From contig JAUMBQ010000001.1 of the NCBI GenBank assembly GCA_032119595.1, positions 372,001 through 436,000 on the forward strand: a DNA stretch of 64,000 nt, given 5' to 3'. Every line of letters begins with the position of its first letter. Within the stretch, counting starts at the first letter, position 1. The DNA comes from JAGIBJ01 sp032119595 (lineage in GTDB: Bacteria; Actinomycetota; Thermoleophilia; Solirubrobacterales; Solirubrobacteraceae). Positions 33,769 to 42,212 of the stretch are shown in pieces. The position numbers were made by a program, and so were the translations under genes. The notes below the pieces were generated by a model. The model had not been told where the DNA came from, ran no database searches, and worked only from the letters and a program-made list of their open reading frames with translations.

Positions 33769-34654
33769 ATTCGGGCAGCGCCGCAACCAGCCGCTCCGCA
33801 GCTCGGCGCTCTAGCCGGAACGCGATCGCTTCGCCGCCGACGGTCGTGAGCTGCACGTCGGACTTCCTTCGGTCGTGTCGAGCCAACGAGGCGAACGGGA
33901 CCGAGAACACGTCGATGTCCTCCTGCAGCAGGATGCCGTCGCCGGGCGCGAACGACGAGACCGTCCAGAGGATGTGGTCGTCGGTGCAGGCGACGAACTG
34001 CGCGCGCACGATGCGATCGATTGCCTCCTGACGGGCCTGGATGCCGCCGATCGCGAGCGATGGCACGGCGTGAAGGAACTCGTGCTGATGGCGACGCGTT
34101 GGGGCCTCACCGCGAACGAGGCACTCGTCGTAGCGCGCGCATGAGCGCAGGTGCGTGCCATCGGCAAAGAGCGGCAGGAATGCGTCGACGACCGCGTGGT
34201 CGACGGCGGCATCGTCGGTCCGTGCGAAGAATCCGACCTCGACGAGATCGCCGATGAGCGCCGCCGTCCTGGCGGCCCGGTCAGCGGCCGCAGCCGACGA
34301 CCGCTCCTTCGGCGGCCCGGACCGCGGCGGCGGGACGTCGGTGTACTTGGGCGGCGGTACCTGCGGCCCGAACGGCTTCGGCGGCGGCTTCGGCGGATCC
34401 CAGCGGCGCGGTGGATTCTCGTGCGGCGGGCGCGGGCCATACGTGCCCGCGGCCGTCCCGACGGGCGGCTTCCAGCCAGCCCGGGCTTGGGTATAGGCCT
34501 CGTTGAGTTCGCGCACCTTCTGCGTCGCCTCAGCGGGGAACCCGGGATTGTTGTCGGGGTGGTAGAGGGCCACCAGCTTGCGGTACGCGACCTTGATCTC
34601 GGCTTCGGTCGCGGCCATCGAGATGCCGAGCAGCTCGTACGGATTGCCGTGCAT
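33767..34654 (-). CDS. J-domain protein of unknown partner
   Basis: A 295-residue protein. An N-terminal J domain (NPYELLGISMAATEAEIKVAYRKLVALYHPDNN, HPD at 32-34) should stimulate an Hsp70 ATPase. A Pro-rich linker follows (residues ~65-115, many PP and PKP). The C-terminal ~170 residues are an unrecognised alpha/beta domain that looks like a sensor or PH-like domain (DDHILWTVSSFAPGDGILLQEDIDVFSVPF; RRKSDVQLTTVGGEAIAFRL). It lacks the zinc-finger and substrate domains of DnaJ. ATG at 34654 shares its A with the stop of the FAH gene (TGATG), so the pair is translationally coupled. The hipB promoter follows directly. Confidence 0.75.
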   Translation of the reverse strand: MHGNPYELLGISMAATEAEIKVAYRKLVALYHPDNNPGFPAEATQKVRELNEAYTQARAGWKPPVGTAAGTYGPRPPHENPPRRWDPPKPPPKPFGPQVPPPKYTDVPPPRSGPPKERSSAAAADRAARTAALIGDLVEVGFFARTDDAAVDHAVVDAFLPLFADGTHLRSCARYDECLVRGEAPTRRHQHEFLHAVPSLAIGGIQARQEAIDRIVRAQFVACTDDHILWTVSSFAPGDGILLQEDIDVFSVPFASLARHDRRKSDVQLTTVGGEAIAFRLERRAAERLVAALPE

Positions 34655-35448
34655 CAAGCCACGCGCGACTCGATCGACCCGAGCAGGTCGATCTCCACGC
34701 GAATCACATCGCCGGATTTCAGTCCGACCTTCGGATCACGGGCCCAGCCGACGCCCTCGGGCGTACCGGTGAGAATCAGGTCGCCTGGCTGCAGCGCCGT
34801 CACCTGGCTGATGTGCTCGATCAGGCGCGGAATCTTGAAGATCAGATCGGAGGTCATCGCCTCCTGCCGGAGTTCCTCGTTCACGTACGTGCGCAGATGC
34901 AGCTCGTGCGGGTCCGGGACTTCGTCCTCGGTCGTGATCCACGGCCCCCATGGGCAAAACGTGTCGGCGCCCTTGCCGCGCGTCCACTGGCCGTCGCCCT
35001 CGAACTGCAAATCGCGGGCCGACACGTCGTTGGCGATCGCGTAGCCGGCGACCTTTCCGCGCTCGCCCATCACCACGGCCAGTTCGCCCTCGTAGTCGAC
35101 GAAGCTCGACGCGGCCGGGATCCGGATCGGGCCGCCGGGCCCGGTGCTTGACCGCGACAGCTTGGCGAAGACCGTCGGCGCCTGCGGGAGATCGTTCCCC
35201 AGCTCAGCCGCGTGCGCGGCATAGTTGCGGCCGATCCCAAAGATCGCTCCCGGCGTGGGAATCGGCGCGAGCAGCTCCACATCGTGGACCGGCCACGCGG
35301 CCCGCCCTGGCGGCGGCCGATCCTCGGGATCAAGCGAAAGGAGCTGCGCGACGGACCAGTTCGACGGGAACGCCACGGCAAGACCATCGACGATCTGCGC
35401 GGCGACGGCATGTTCCATCCCCGGAGGCCTGACGGTGGCAAGACGCAT
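34654..35448 (-). CDS. Fumarylacetoacetate hydrolase (FAH) family enzyme
   Basis: A 264-residue metal-dependent hydrolase/isomerase/decarboxylase of the FAH superfamily (MhpD/HpaG-type fold), acting on beta-keto acids from aromatic catabolism. It has the GRNYAAHAAE motif, the metal-binding FVDYEGELAVVMGE, IANDVSARDLQ, and the closing LILTGTPEGVGWARDP plus GDVIRVEIDLLGSIESRV. Exact substrate cannot be deduced; acylpyruvase activity is one possibility. The stop overlaps the ATG of the J-domain gene by one base. ATG at 35448 has GGAGGG immediately against it, so the start could also be the ATG 10 codons later. Confidence 0.85.
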   Translation of the reverse strand: MRLATVRPPGMEHAVAAQIVDGLAVAFPSNWSVAQLLSLDPEDRPPPGRAAWPVHDVELLAPIPTPGAIFGIGRNYAAHAAELGNDLPQAPTVFAKLSRSSTGPGGPIRIPAASSFVDYEGELAVVMGERGKVAGYAIANDVSARDLQFEGDGQWTRGKGADTFCPWGPWITTEDEVPDPHELHLRTYVNEELRQEAMTSDLIFKIPRLIEHISQVTALQPGDLILTGTPEGVGWARDPKVGLKSGDVIRVEIDLLGSIESRVA

Positions 35449-35535
35449 CCCTCCATCTTCCCATGCGCGCGCGACGGCTCGTCATCGGACTGGGCCGCCG
35501 AAGGCAACCAACCAGCGCACCGCGGGCAGGACCGT

Positions 35536-35541
35536 TATCCT
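35536..35541 (+). promoter_or_regulatory. -10-like hexamer of the small membrane protein gene
   Basis: TATCCT ends 7 bases before the GTG at 35549. No -35 is recognisable. Leaderless arrangement. Confidence 0.35.
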
Positions 35542-35548
35542 GCTGAGC

Positions 35549-35743
35549 GTGATCGTCGCAGTCGAGCAGACCACCTGGGATCTCATCAGCCAGATTGGTG
35601 TCTGGTTTGTCGGGCTTCCCCTTCTCGTAGGCGTCCTGCTCGTCTACACCGCGTACCAGGTGACCCTGGAGCGTCGCGCCAACCAGCGCACCGCCGGTCG
35701 CTGGGGCCTCGCGGCCAAGAACTCGCGCGACACCGACGCGTAA
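35549..35743 (+). CDS. Small single-pass membrane protein
   Basis: A 64-residue protein: a short hydrophilic start, one hydrophobic helix (LISQIGVWFVGLPLLVGVLLVYTAY), then a basic cytoplasmic tail (LERRANQRTAGRWG). It has no recognisable domain. It lies 21 bases upstream of the YqgE gene on the same strand and is probably co-transcribed. GTG at 35549 is inferred from the -10-like TATCCT at leaderless distance. Confidence 0.5.
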   Translation: MIVAVEQTTWDLISQIGVWFVGLPLLVGVLLVYTAYQVTLERRANQRTAGRWGLAAKNSRDTDA

Positions 35744-35764
35744 GCGCTCAGGCGGTTCGTCCCC

Positions 35765-36310
35765 GTGGACGACCTGCGCGGAAAGCTCCTGGTCTCGCAC
35801 CCGAAGCTGTTCGAGCGCTCCTTCAGTCGCAGCGTCGTCCTCGTCGCTGCGCATGATGCCGCGGGCGCGCTCGGCCTGATCCTCAACCGCCCGACGGCGC
35901 TCACCGTCGCCGAAGTCGCCGCGCCCGTGGCCGAACTCCCTTGCGACGGCCTGATCTACGAGGGCGGCCCGGTCGAACCCGACGGCCTCGTCGTCCTGGC
36001 CGACTTCCTCCCGTCGATCGAGGATCAGCTCGAGATCGACGGCACCCTCGGTCTCGTGCGCTCCGACAACGGCCCGCCATCTGAGGTCGCGCCGCACATT
36101 GATCGTTGCCGCGTCTACGCCGGCCACGCCGGCTGGGCCCCAGGCCAGCTCGAGTCCGAAATCGAAGAGCAGGCCTGGCTCGTGACGCCACGCCTCCCCG
36201 GCGACATCTTCAGCGAAGAGGCCGACCAGCTCTGGCTGAAGGTCCTGGAGCGACTCGGCGGCTCCTTCGCCCAGCTCGCCCACCCGCCGGAAGACCCGCG
36301 GGCGAACTAG
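35765..36310 (+). CDS. YqgE/AlgH family protein (UPF0301)
   Basis: A 181-residue protein of the AlgH/YqgE family, implicated in regulation but of unknown biochemical role. Typical blocks are GKLLVSHPKLFERSFSRSVVLV, LGLILNRPTALTV, IYEGGPVEPDGL and the Y-A-G-H-A-G-W-A-P-G-Q-L-E-S-E signature near residue 120. The start GTG at 35765 gives the family's usual N terminus (DDLRGKLLVSHP). It is convergent with the metallopeptidase gene, 4 bases away. Confidence 0.9.
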   Translation: MDDLRGKLLVSHPKLFERSFSRSVVLVAAHDAAGALGLILNRPTALTVAEVAAPVAELPCDGLIYEGGPVEPDGLVVLADFLPSIEDQLEIDGTLGLVRSDNGPPSEVAPHIDRCRVYAGHAGWAPGQLESEIEEQAWLVTPRLPGDIFSEEADQLWLKVLERLGGSFAQLAHPPEDPRAN

Positions 36311-36314
36311 CGAC

Positions 36315-37190
36315 TCAGACTTCGTCGACCGAGAACGTGTCGCAGACGGCCGTGGTGCCGTCCTCGTAGCCCTTGGTGAACCAGGTGCGGCGCTGGGCCG
36401 AGGTGCCGTGGGTGAAGGAGTCGGGCCGGACGGTGCCGCGGGCTCGGGACTGGAGGCGGTCGTCGCCGACGGCTTCGGCGGCGCCGAAGGCCTCGTCGAG
36501 ATCGCCCGGTTCTAGGGCGCCTTGCTTGAAGGCCGCGTGGGCCCAGACGCCCGCGTAACAGTCGGCTTGGAGTTCGGTGCGCACCGACAGGCCCTGGGCA
36601 CCGTCGGCGCTGCCGGGATCCTCGCGCTCCGCCTTCTGCGTCGCGGCGAAGACGCCGGTGAGATTCTGCACGTGGTGGCCGAGTTCGTGGGCCACCACGT
36701 ACGCCCAAGCGAAGTCGCCACCGGCACCGAGCTGCTCACGCATGTCCGCGTAAAACGACATGTCGAGGTAGACGCGCTGGTCGGCCGGGCAGTAGAACGG
36801 CCCCGTCGCGCTGGTGGCGCTGCCGCAGCCCGTGTCGACGCCCTGACTGAAGCGCACGACCTTCGCCCGGTCGTACTGCTCTCCGTTCTGACTGAAGACG
36901 GTCGTCCACATGTCCTGATTTTCGACCGACACGGCGTTCGTGAACTGCGCCAGCTCGTCCTCCTCCGGGCTTGACGGGTACCCGACCGAGCCGGAGCCGA
37001 CGCTGGTCTGACTGTCGAGCTGGTTCGGAATCTCGAACTCAACGCCGGTCAGCGCCTGAAGCACGAGGACCACGATCACGCCACCGATCCCGAGGCCACC
37101 AAGGCCCGCCCCGGCAGCGCGTCCGCGGCCCCGACCTGAGCCGCGCGCATCGACCATGTCGCCTGCGCCTTGGACCCGGTTCCACTTCAT
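36315..37190 (-). CDS. YpfJ-type neutral zinc metallopeptidase
   Basis: A 291-residue membrane-anchored zincin. After a Gly/Arg-rich cytoplasmic start, one transmembrane helix (GLGGLGIGGVIVVLVLQALTG, ~30-50) is followed by the extracytoplasmic catalytic domain. The zinc motif HELGHH is at residues 168-173, with the third ligand in RTELQADCYAGVWA. Other family blocks are YCPADQRVYLDMSFY and GTSAQRRTWFTKGYEDG. Substrate unknown. The C-terminal CDTF and the Cys in TGCGSAT and FYCPAD could form disulfides. Confidence 0.88.
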   Translation of the reverse strand: MKWNRVQGAGDMVDARGSGRGRGRAAGAGLGGLGIGGVIVVLVLQALTGVEFEIPNQLDSQTSVGSGSVGYPSSPEEDELAQFTNAVSVENQDMWTTVFSQNGEQYDRAKVVRFSQGVDTGCGSATSATGPFYCPADQRVYLDMSFYADMREQLGAGGDFAWAYVVAHELGHHVQNLTGVFAATQKAEREDPGSADGAQGLSVRTELQADCYAGVWAHAAFKQGALEPGDLDEAFGAAEAVGDDRLQSRARGTVRPDSFTHGTSAQRRTWFTKGYEDGTTAVCDTFSVDEV

Positions 37191-37292
37191 GCGCGCGCCA
37201 TTTCCATGCGCCGCAGGCTAGATGGTCGGGGCTCCGCCAGCCCGCGTGGCCGGCTGCGCCCACGTGGAGCCTGGGACCTCGAGGCCGAAGCA

Positions 37293-37916
37293 TCAGTGGC
37301 CGAAGCCACCGCCGTCGCCACCGGTCGGGACCACGGCAGTCGAACGGGAGCCGTCGGCCGCCTCGAAGCCAGCCTGATCCAGTGCGGACTGCAGCGACGT
37401 TGCGTAGCTGGCACTGGTGAACGTCGCCCCGCTCACCATGTCGATGTCGGCGCTCTGCTTGGCGAGGGCGCTGGCCTTGAGCAGCGGTTCGGCACTCGTA
37501 CTGATCTGCACCGAGCGAGGGTCGTTTGACTGCAGCTGCAAGGCCACGACATCGGTGATCTTGCCGTCCGTGATCGTGACCTTCACCTGCGCGTCGCCGT
37601 ACTGGGTCGAGACGGCGTCGCCGGAGTAGGACTTCGTCCCGCTGGACGTCGAGCCGCTCGACGACGAGGTCGTCGACGAACCCGACGAGTCGGTCCCGCT
37701 GGAACTCGTCGACCCCGAATCGGTCGATCCCGAGCTGCTGGAGCCCGTGTCGGTCGAGTCGGTGGAGGTCGTCGAGCTGGTCGAGCTGTCGGCCGTCGTG
37801 CTCGGCACGGCCGCCGACGAGGCTGCGGAGACGAACTCAGGCTGGTGCGGCTGGAATGCGAGCACGGCCGCCATGCCGGCGACGGTGGCGGAGATGACGA
37901 TGGGGGCACGTTTCAT
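37293..37916 (-). CDS. Secreted FMN-binding (flavinylated) protein with Ser/Thr-rich linker
   Basis: A 207-residue exported protein. A signal peptide or anchor (APIVISATVAGMAAVLAF) is followed by about 65 residues almost wholly Ser, Thr, Asp and Gly, a flexible wall-spanning linker. The C-terminal FMN-binding domain (YGDAQVKVTITDGKITDVVALQLQ) has the SGATFTSASY motif, with Thr165 the expected site of covalent FMN attachment by ApbE. AGG sits 7 bases before the ATG. It lies 9 bases after the membrane reductase gene; together with apbE this forms a flavin-based electron-transfer operon. Confidence 0.85.
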   Translation of the reverse strand: MKRAPIVISATVAGMAAVLAFQPHQPEFVSAASSAAVPSTTADSSTSSTTSTDSTDTGSSSSGSTDSGSTSSSGTDSSGSSTTSSSSGSTSSGTKSYSGDAVSTQYGDAQVKVTITDGKITDVVALQLQSNDPRSVQISTSAEPLLKASALAKQSADIDMVSGATFTSASYATSLQSALDQAGFEAADGSRSTAVVPTGGDGGGFGH

Positions 37917-37925
37917 GGGGGAACC

Positions 37926-39404
37926 TCAGAAGGCGAAAGACTCAAAGTGGATGTGGTTGCGTGGCACCCCGGCGTGCCGGAGGGCGGCGACGAGGTCTTT
38001 GGCGAAGTCGTCGGGACCGCACAGGTACACGTCGCGCTGCGCGATGTCTGGCACGTTGCGACGCAGCACGGCCGGCGTGAGCGCGACCTGGCGGCGGGTG
38101 CCGAGCACCTCGTGGAGTTCCCCACCGCGACGGTGCGTCTCCTCGGCGATCTCGTCCCGCAGCACGAGCCCGCCCGCGTCGCGGGCGCGCAGGATCGTCA
38201 CGACATCGGTGTCGCGCGGCAGGTCGTCGAGCAGCGACCGGATCGGTGCAGCACCGACGCCGACGCCCACCAGCAGGACCTTCTCGCCGTGGCGCACTTC
38301 CGGGGTAAAGGCGCCATACGGGCCCTCGATCCCGACCCGCGTCCCGAGCGGCATGTGCGCCAGGGCGCGGCTGTGGTCGCCGAGGTCCTTGACGGTGATC
38401 TCCAACGTCCGGCCGTCGGGCGCCGACGACAGCGAATAGGGGTGCGCCTGCCACCAGAGCCCGCGCTTCATGAAGCGCCATTGCATGAACTGGCCGCCCG
38501 CGACGGGCAGCCGGTCCAGTCGGCGCCCGCGCATCACGACCGTGACGGTCGAGGGACCGGCGGGCCGTACGGCGACGACACGCAGGTCGTGACGCAACGT
38601 GCGCCAGAGCGGCAGACCGACTCGGCAGGCCACGACCAGCGCCAGCGTCCCGATCCAAAGCGCCGTCCACCAGAAGGTGGCGACCGGATGGCCGACAAAC
38701 GAGGCGCCGGTGTCGATCTGGTGCGAGAAGGAGAGAAAGAGCGCGAGGTAGGTGTACAGATGCACCGACCACCACGTCTCGTAGGCCATGCGCCGACGAG
38801 CCTTCTTGTACGAGGTCACGCCCGCCGCGATCAGCGCGGCGCCGCCGACGGTCGCGGCGAGGATCCCCGGGTAGGTCCAGAGGAGCTGGCCGAACTGGTG
38901 CAGCAGGCCGTCGTGCGCCGCCTGCGCGTAGCCGACGACGATCAGGATCGCGTGCGCCGCGAGCAAGAACAACGGGTACGGACCGAGCTTGCGGTGCCAG
39001 AGCACGAGGCGGTCTTGGCCGATTGCGCGCTCCAGCGGCGGCATGCGGGCGACCAGCACCACCACGACGACCATCGCGTACGCAGCGACGAGGCCGGTCA
39101 AACGGCCCAGCGCGGTCGCGATCCCGCCGGCAGCCTCGAGCGACCCGGTGCTTTCGGCGGCGATGCCCAGCGCGATCGTGGCGCCGAGGCCGAGGCCCGC
39201 GATGACCGCGAGCGCGTCGACCACCAGCGGGCGCTGGCGAGCTGGGCGGCGCTGGCGACGACGGACCGTCCGCGCCGTCCCCGCCCTCCGCGCTGCCCGC
39301 CCTGCCGGCGGGCCTGCCGAGACGTGCGGAACGGCGGTCAACGGCGAGATGGAGCGCGGTTCGGGCTCCTCTGGGCGATCAGCCCACAGCGACGGTGCGC
39401 TCAT
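37926..39404 (-). CDS. Ferric-reductase-like transmembrane flavoprotein (NADH/NADPH to heme)
   Basis: A 492-residue membrane oxidoreductase. An Arg/Pro-rich N terminus precedes six membrane helices (about 60-280) with heme-ligand histidines (LWHRKLGPYPLFLLAAHAI; WWSVHLYTYLALFLSFSHQI). An FAD domain follows (FMKRGLWWQAHPYSLSSAP, with H-P-Y-S-L as RxYS-type FAD motif) and a NAD(P) domain (KVLLVGVGVGAAPIRSLL; RDVYLCGPDDFAKDL). It should carry electrons from cytosolic NAD(P)H across the membrane to heme, then to the secreted FMN protein of the next gene. ATG overlaps the apbE stop by 4 bases (ATGA). Confidence 0.9.
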   Translation of the reverse strand: MSAPSLWADRPEEPEPRSISPLTAVPHVSAGPPAGRAARRAGTARTVRRRQRRPARQRPLVVDALAVIAGLGLGATIALGIAAESTGSLEAAGGIATALGRLTGLVAAYAMVVVVVLVARMPPLERAIGQDRLVLWHRKLGPYPLFLLAAHAILIVVGYAQAAHDGLLHQFGQLLWTYPGILAATVGGAALIAAGVTSYKKARRRMAYETWWSVHLYTYLALFLSFSHQIDTGASFVGHPVATFWWTALWIGTLALVVACRVGLPLWRTLRHDLRVVAVRPAGPSTVTVVMRGRRLDRLPVAGGQFMQWRFMKRGLWWQAHPYSLSSAPDGRTLEITVKDLGDHSRALAHMPLGTRVGIEGPYGAFTPEVRHGEKVLLVGVGVGAAPIRSLLDDLPRDTDVVTILRARDAGGLVLRDEIAEETHRRGGELHEVLGTRRQVALTPAVLRRNVPDIAQRDVYLCGPDDFAKDLVAALRHAGVPRNHIHFESFAF

Positions 39405-40174
39405 CGGTCCTCCTCGGACGGGAACTTGGGGGTGGCGAGCACGGTGTGGTCGGCCAGGATGGTGAGGGTCTCGTAGCCCTTCAGGCGTGCGGTCCAGGCC
39501 GTGCCGGCAACGCCCATCGCGAAGGCCGCGGTAGAGAGGGCGTCAGCCGTGCCGAGGTCAGGGCCGATCACCGTCACCGACAAGAGGCCGGTCGGGGCCT
39601 CACCGGTGTGCGGATCTCGGACGTGCTCGCCGCGCTCGTAGGCACCGGACGTCGCGACGGCCACGTCGCGGACGCGCGCCACGCCGGCGACCGCTTCACG
39701 ATCGAGCGGGTGCTGGATCCCGACCCGCCAGTGCGAGTCCGGCAGCGCGCCGCCGCGGCAGACGAGGTCGCCGCCGCAGGCGACGCAGAAGTTCCGCAGG
39801 CCGGCCGCGCTGAGCACGTCGGCCGCGCGCTGAATGGCCCAGCCCTTCACGAGCGCGGACGGGTCGAACGAGCCCGTCGCCCATGCGTCGAAGTAGCCGT
39901 CGGTGTCGCGCTGCAGCTCGAGGCAGCGGGCGTAGATCTGGCGGACGTCGGTCGGCGCGCGGTCAATCGGCAGGTCGCCGCGCGCGACGCGGCTCACGGC
40001 GCTGGACGGCCGGTACGTGGAGAAGCGCCGGTCGACGTCGTGGAGCACCTTGATCGCTGCGGCGATGACGGCCGGAGCTGGGACGGCATCGCGCACATCG
40101 ATCGACACGACCGTGCCCATGACGGACTCGGTGTAGACCTCTCGGGTGGCAGCAACCTTCACGAGACAGAGCAT
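39401..40174 (-). CDS. apbE: FAD:protein FMN transferase ApbE
   Basis: Transfers FMN from FAD to a Ser/Thr of a target protein. The 257-residue protein has the family blocks DRRFSTYRPSSAVSRV, the FDPSALVKGWAIQRAADVL segment with the conserved Lys-Gly, CGGDLVCRGG and the metal-binding Thr/Asp in DALSTAAFAMG. There is no lipoprotein signal, so it would act in the cytosol unless exported by another route. The substrate is almost certainly the FMN-binding protein at 37293-37916. It is first in the operon, overlapping the reductase gene by 4 bases. The early residues before TREVYTESVMG may not be translated. Confidence 0.9.
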   Translation of the reverse strand: MLCLVKVAATREVYTESVMGTVVSIDVRDAVPAPAVIAAAIKVLHDVDRRFSTYRPSSAVSRVARGDLPIDRAPTDVRQIYARCLELQRDTDGYFDAWATGSFDPSALVKGWAIQRAADVLSAAGLRNFCVACGGDLVCRGGALPDSHWRVGIQHPLDREAVAGVARVRDVAVATSGAYERGEHVRDPHTGEAPTGLLSVTVIGPDLGTADALSTAAFAMGVAGTAWTARLKGYETLTILADHTVLATPKFPSEEDR

Positions 40175-40321
40175 CGGGCCGGCGGGTTAGCTGAACGTGA
40201 GGCGAAGCTGAGAGGTTCCTGAGCTCGCGGATTCCGGCCCCACCAGCCCGCGGTGCATCCCGCTGGTATCTCGTCCAGGAGTCCGCCGCGTTGCCTGGCG
40301 CTCAGGCGTCATCTAGATTCG

Positions 40322-42187
40322 ATGTTCAACGGCAGGCCCACCATCTCGGCTCAGGCACCCCACATCTCTCTCGCTGCTGCCGCGCCGCCCCGGATCACTC
40401 CGCGGCGTCGTCGGCGTCCCCTCGTCGCTGCGCGCGTCGCGCTGGTCTGGTTCGTCGCAGCGGTAGCGCTGCCGTCAGCCGCCCACGCCTCGTTCACGCA
40501 GGCCGCGCCGATGACCACCGCGCGATCACAGCACGTCGCCGTCCCGCTGCCCAGCGCCGACGGCACCGTGCACCGCATCCTCGTCACGGGCGGGCAAAAC
40601 GCCGCCGGCACGCCGCTCGCATCGACCGAGATCTACGACGTGGACAAGGGAACCTGGTCAGCAGGCGGCAACCTCGCCGTTGGCCGCACGGCGCTCTACG
40701 CGGTCCCGCTTCCGATCAGCGGCAGTCGCCCGCAGGGTGGCGTGTTCGTTGTCGGCGGAACGAACGCTGCGGGCGCCGTCCCAGTCGCGCCCGAGATCTA
40801 CAACCCCGTCACCAACACGTGGACCACGCTGACCGGGACCTTCTTCCAGCTCAACCCGGCCCGCCGTGAGATGACGGTCTCCATCGCGGGCGACCGCGTC
40901 GTCATCGCTGGCGGATTGGACGGAACCACCATCGTTCGGACCGTGCAGGTGTTTAACTCGGCGACCGGATTCGGCGAGTCGCCGAGCACCCTGGCGGTGC
41001 CGAGGCGAGGGCACGCCGCGACCGTCTTGGCCGACGGCCGCATCCTGTTCAGCGGCGGTTTCGCCACCGCCGGCGCTGTCCCCGCACTCTCGGGGGCGGA
41101 GATCTTCAACCCGGCGGTGCCGGGAAATGGTGGTGTCGTCGCCGCGCCGATGGCAGAGGCCCGCGGCAACCACACCGGCTCCCTGGTCGACGGCACGCGC
41201 GTCCTGGTCACCGGCGGCTCGGGGACGTCGACGGGCCAACCGTTCTCCACCAGCGAGATCTACAACCCCGCACTCAACGCTTGGTCGTCGTCCGGCGCGA
41301 TGACCGTGCCGCGCACCGGCCACCAGGCAACGGTCGTAGGCAGTGGCTGGCTCGCCGTTACCGGCGGTTCGAACGCCGCGAGCCCCCTGGGCGTCGACAA
41401 CGCCGAGAGTTGGACGCCGACGCGCAACTGGGGCGGGCTCTATGGCATCGGGACCCCCGAGCCAATCGGCGGAGCACGCGCACTGCACACCGCCACGGCG
41501 ATCCCGCAGTCGGGCGAGGTGCTGATCGTTGGCGGCGGCACACCACCTGTCGCAAATGCGGTCCGGTACACCCCGAATCTGCCGCCCGCGGCACCGAATC
41601 CACCAGAGAACACGACGCCATTGCCGGCGCCGCTCGTGTTCGCGCAAGCCGCGCCCGTCCCCGTTCAGAACGTCGCCGTCGTCGCGACCCCGCTCTCGGG
41701 CAAGGTGTTCGTGCGGATCGGCAAGACCGATGAGTACCGCGAGTTCAAGGTCGGCGAGGCGATCCCGATCGGCACCGTACTCGACACGACCGATGGGCGC
41801 GTCAGCCTCACCGCCGCCGTCGGCGGCCTGCGCCAGACCGCGTGGTTCTGGGGCGGCACCTTCCAGGTTCTGCAGCCGGCCGGCGAGGGCGGGCTCGTCG
41901 AGCTGCGGCTCGTGGGCAAGCCGAAGTGCTCAACGAAGAAAGCCTCGGCCGCCGCCAAGCGCAAGGCCAAGCCGCGCGTGTGGGGCGACGGCAAAGGTCG
42001 GTTCCGCACCCGCGGCGCCAACAGTGCCGCCACCGTCCGCGGCACCAAGTGGCTCGTGGAAGAGCGCTGCACCGGCACCTACACGAAGGTCGCCCGCGGC
42101 AAAGTGAGCGTGCGCGATTTCGCCAAGCACAAGACGCTGCTCGTGAAGGCGCCCAAGAGCTACCTGGCCAAGCCACCCCGGCGGTGA
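40322..42187 (+). CDS. Secreted kelch-repeat protein with C-terminal FecR-like domain
   Basis: A 621-residue exported or anchored protein. After a basic start (PRRRRRPLVAARVALVWFVAAVALPSAAHA, signal peptide) come several kelch-type beta-propeller repeats (ILVTGGQNAAGTPLASTEIYD; VFVVGGTNAAGAVPVAPEIYN; ILFSGGFATAGAVPALSGAEIF; VLVTGGSGTSTGQPFSTSEIYN). From residue ~455 a FecR-like domain follows: GKVFVRIGKTDEYREFKVGEAIPIGTVLDT and FRTRGANSAATVRGTKWLVEERC. FecR domains sense or transmit signals at the outer side of the membrane. The next gene, 25 bases on, is a CHASE2 cyclase. The start is ATG 40322; a TTGCCT-N17-TAGATT promoter-like pair overlaps it, so the real start is not certain. Confidence 0.7.
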   Translation: MFNGRPTISAQAPHISLAAAAPPRITPRRRRRPLVAARVALVWFVAAVALPSAAHASFTQAAPMTTARSQHVAVPLPSADGTVHRILVTGGQNAAGTPLASTEIYDVDKGTWSAGGNLAVGRTALYAVPLPISGSRPQGGVFVVGGTNAAGAVPVAPEIYNPVTNTWTTLTGTFFQLNPARREMTVSIAGDRVVIAGGLDGTTIVRTVQVFNSATGFGESPSTLAVPRRGHAATVLADGRILFSGGFATAGAVPALSGAEIFNPAVPGNGGVVAAPMAEARGNHTGSLVDGTRVLVTGGSGTSTGQPFSTSEIYNPALNAWSSSGAMTVPRTGHQATVVGSGWLAVTGGSNAASPLGVDNAESWTPTRNWGGLYGIGTPEPIGGARALHTATAIPQSGEVLIVGGGTPPVANAVRYTPNLPPAAPNPPENTTPLPAPLVFAQAAPVPVQNVAVVATPLSGKVFVRIGKTDEYREFKVGEAIPIGTVLDTTDGRVSLTAAVGGLRQTAWFWGGTFQVLQPAGEGGLVELRLVGKPKCSTKKASAAAKRKAKPRVWGDGKGRFRTRGANSAATVRGTKWLVEERCTGTYTKVARGKVSVRDFAKHKTLLVKAPKSYLAKPPRR

Positions 42188-42212
42188 CCGCTGAGCCTGG
42201 GAGGCTGGCGGC

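Noticed and set aside
40291..40319. TTGCCT-N17-TAGATT promoter for the kelch-FecR gene
   Set aside because: Spacing is ideal, but the start of transcription would fall just behind the only sensible ATG, so it may be chance.
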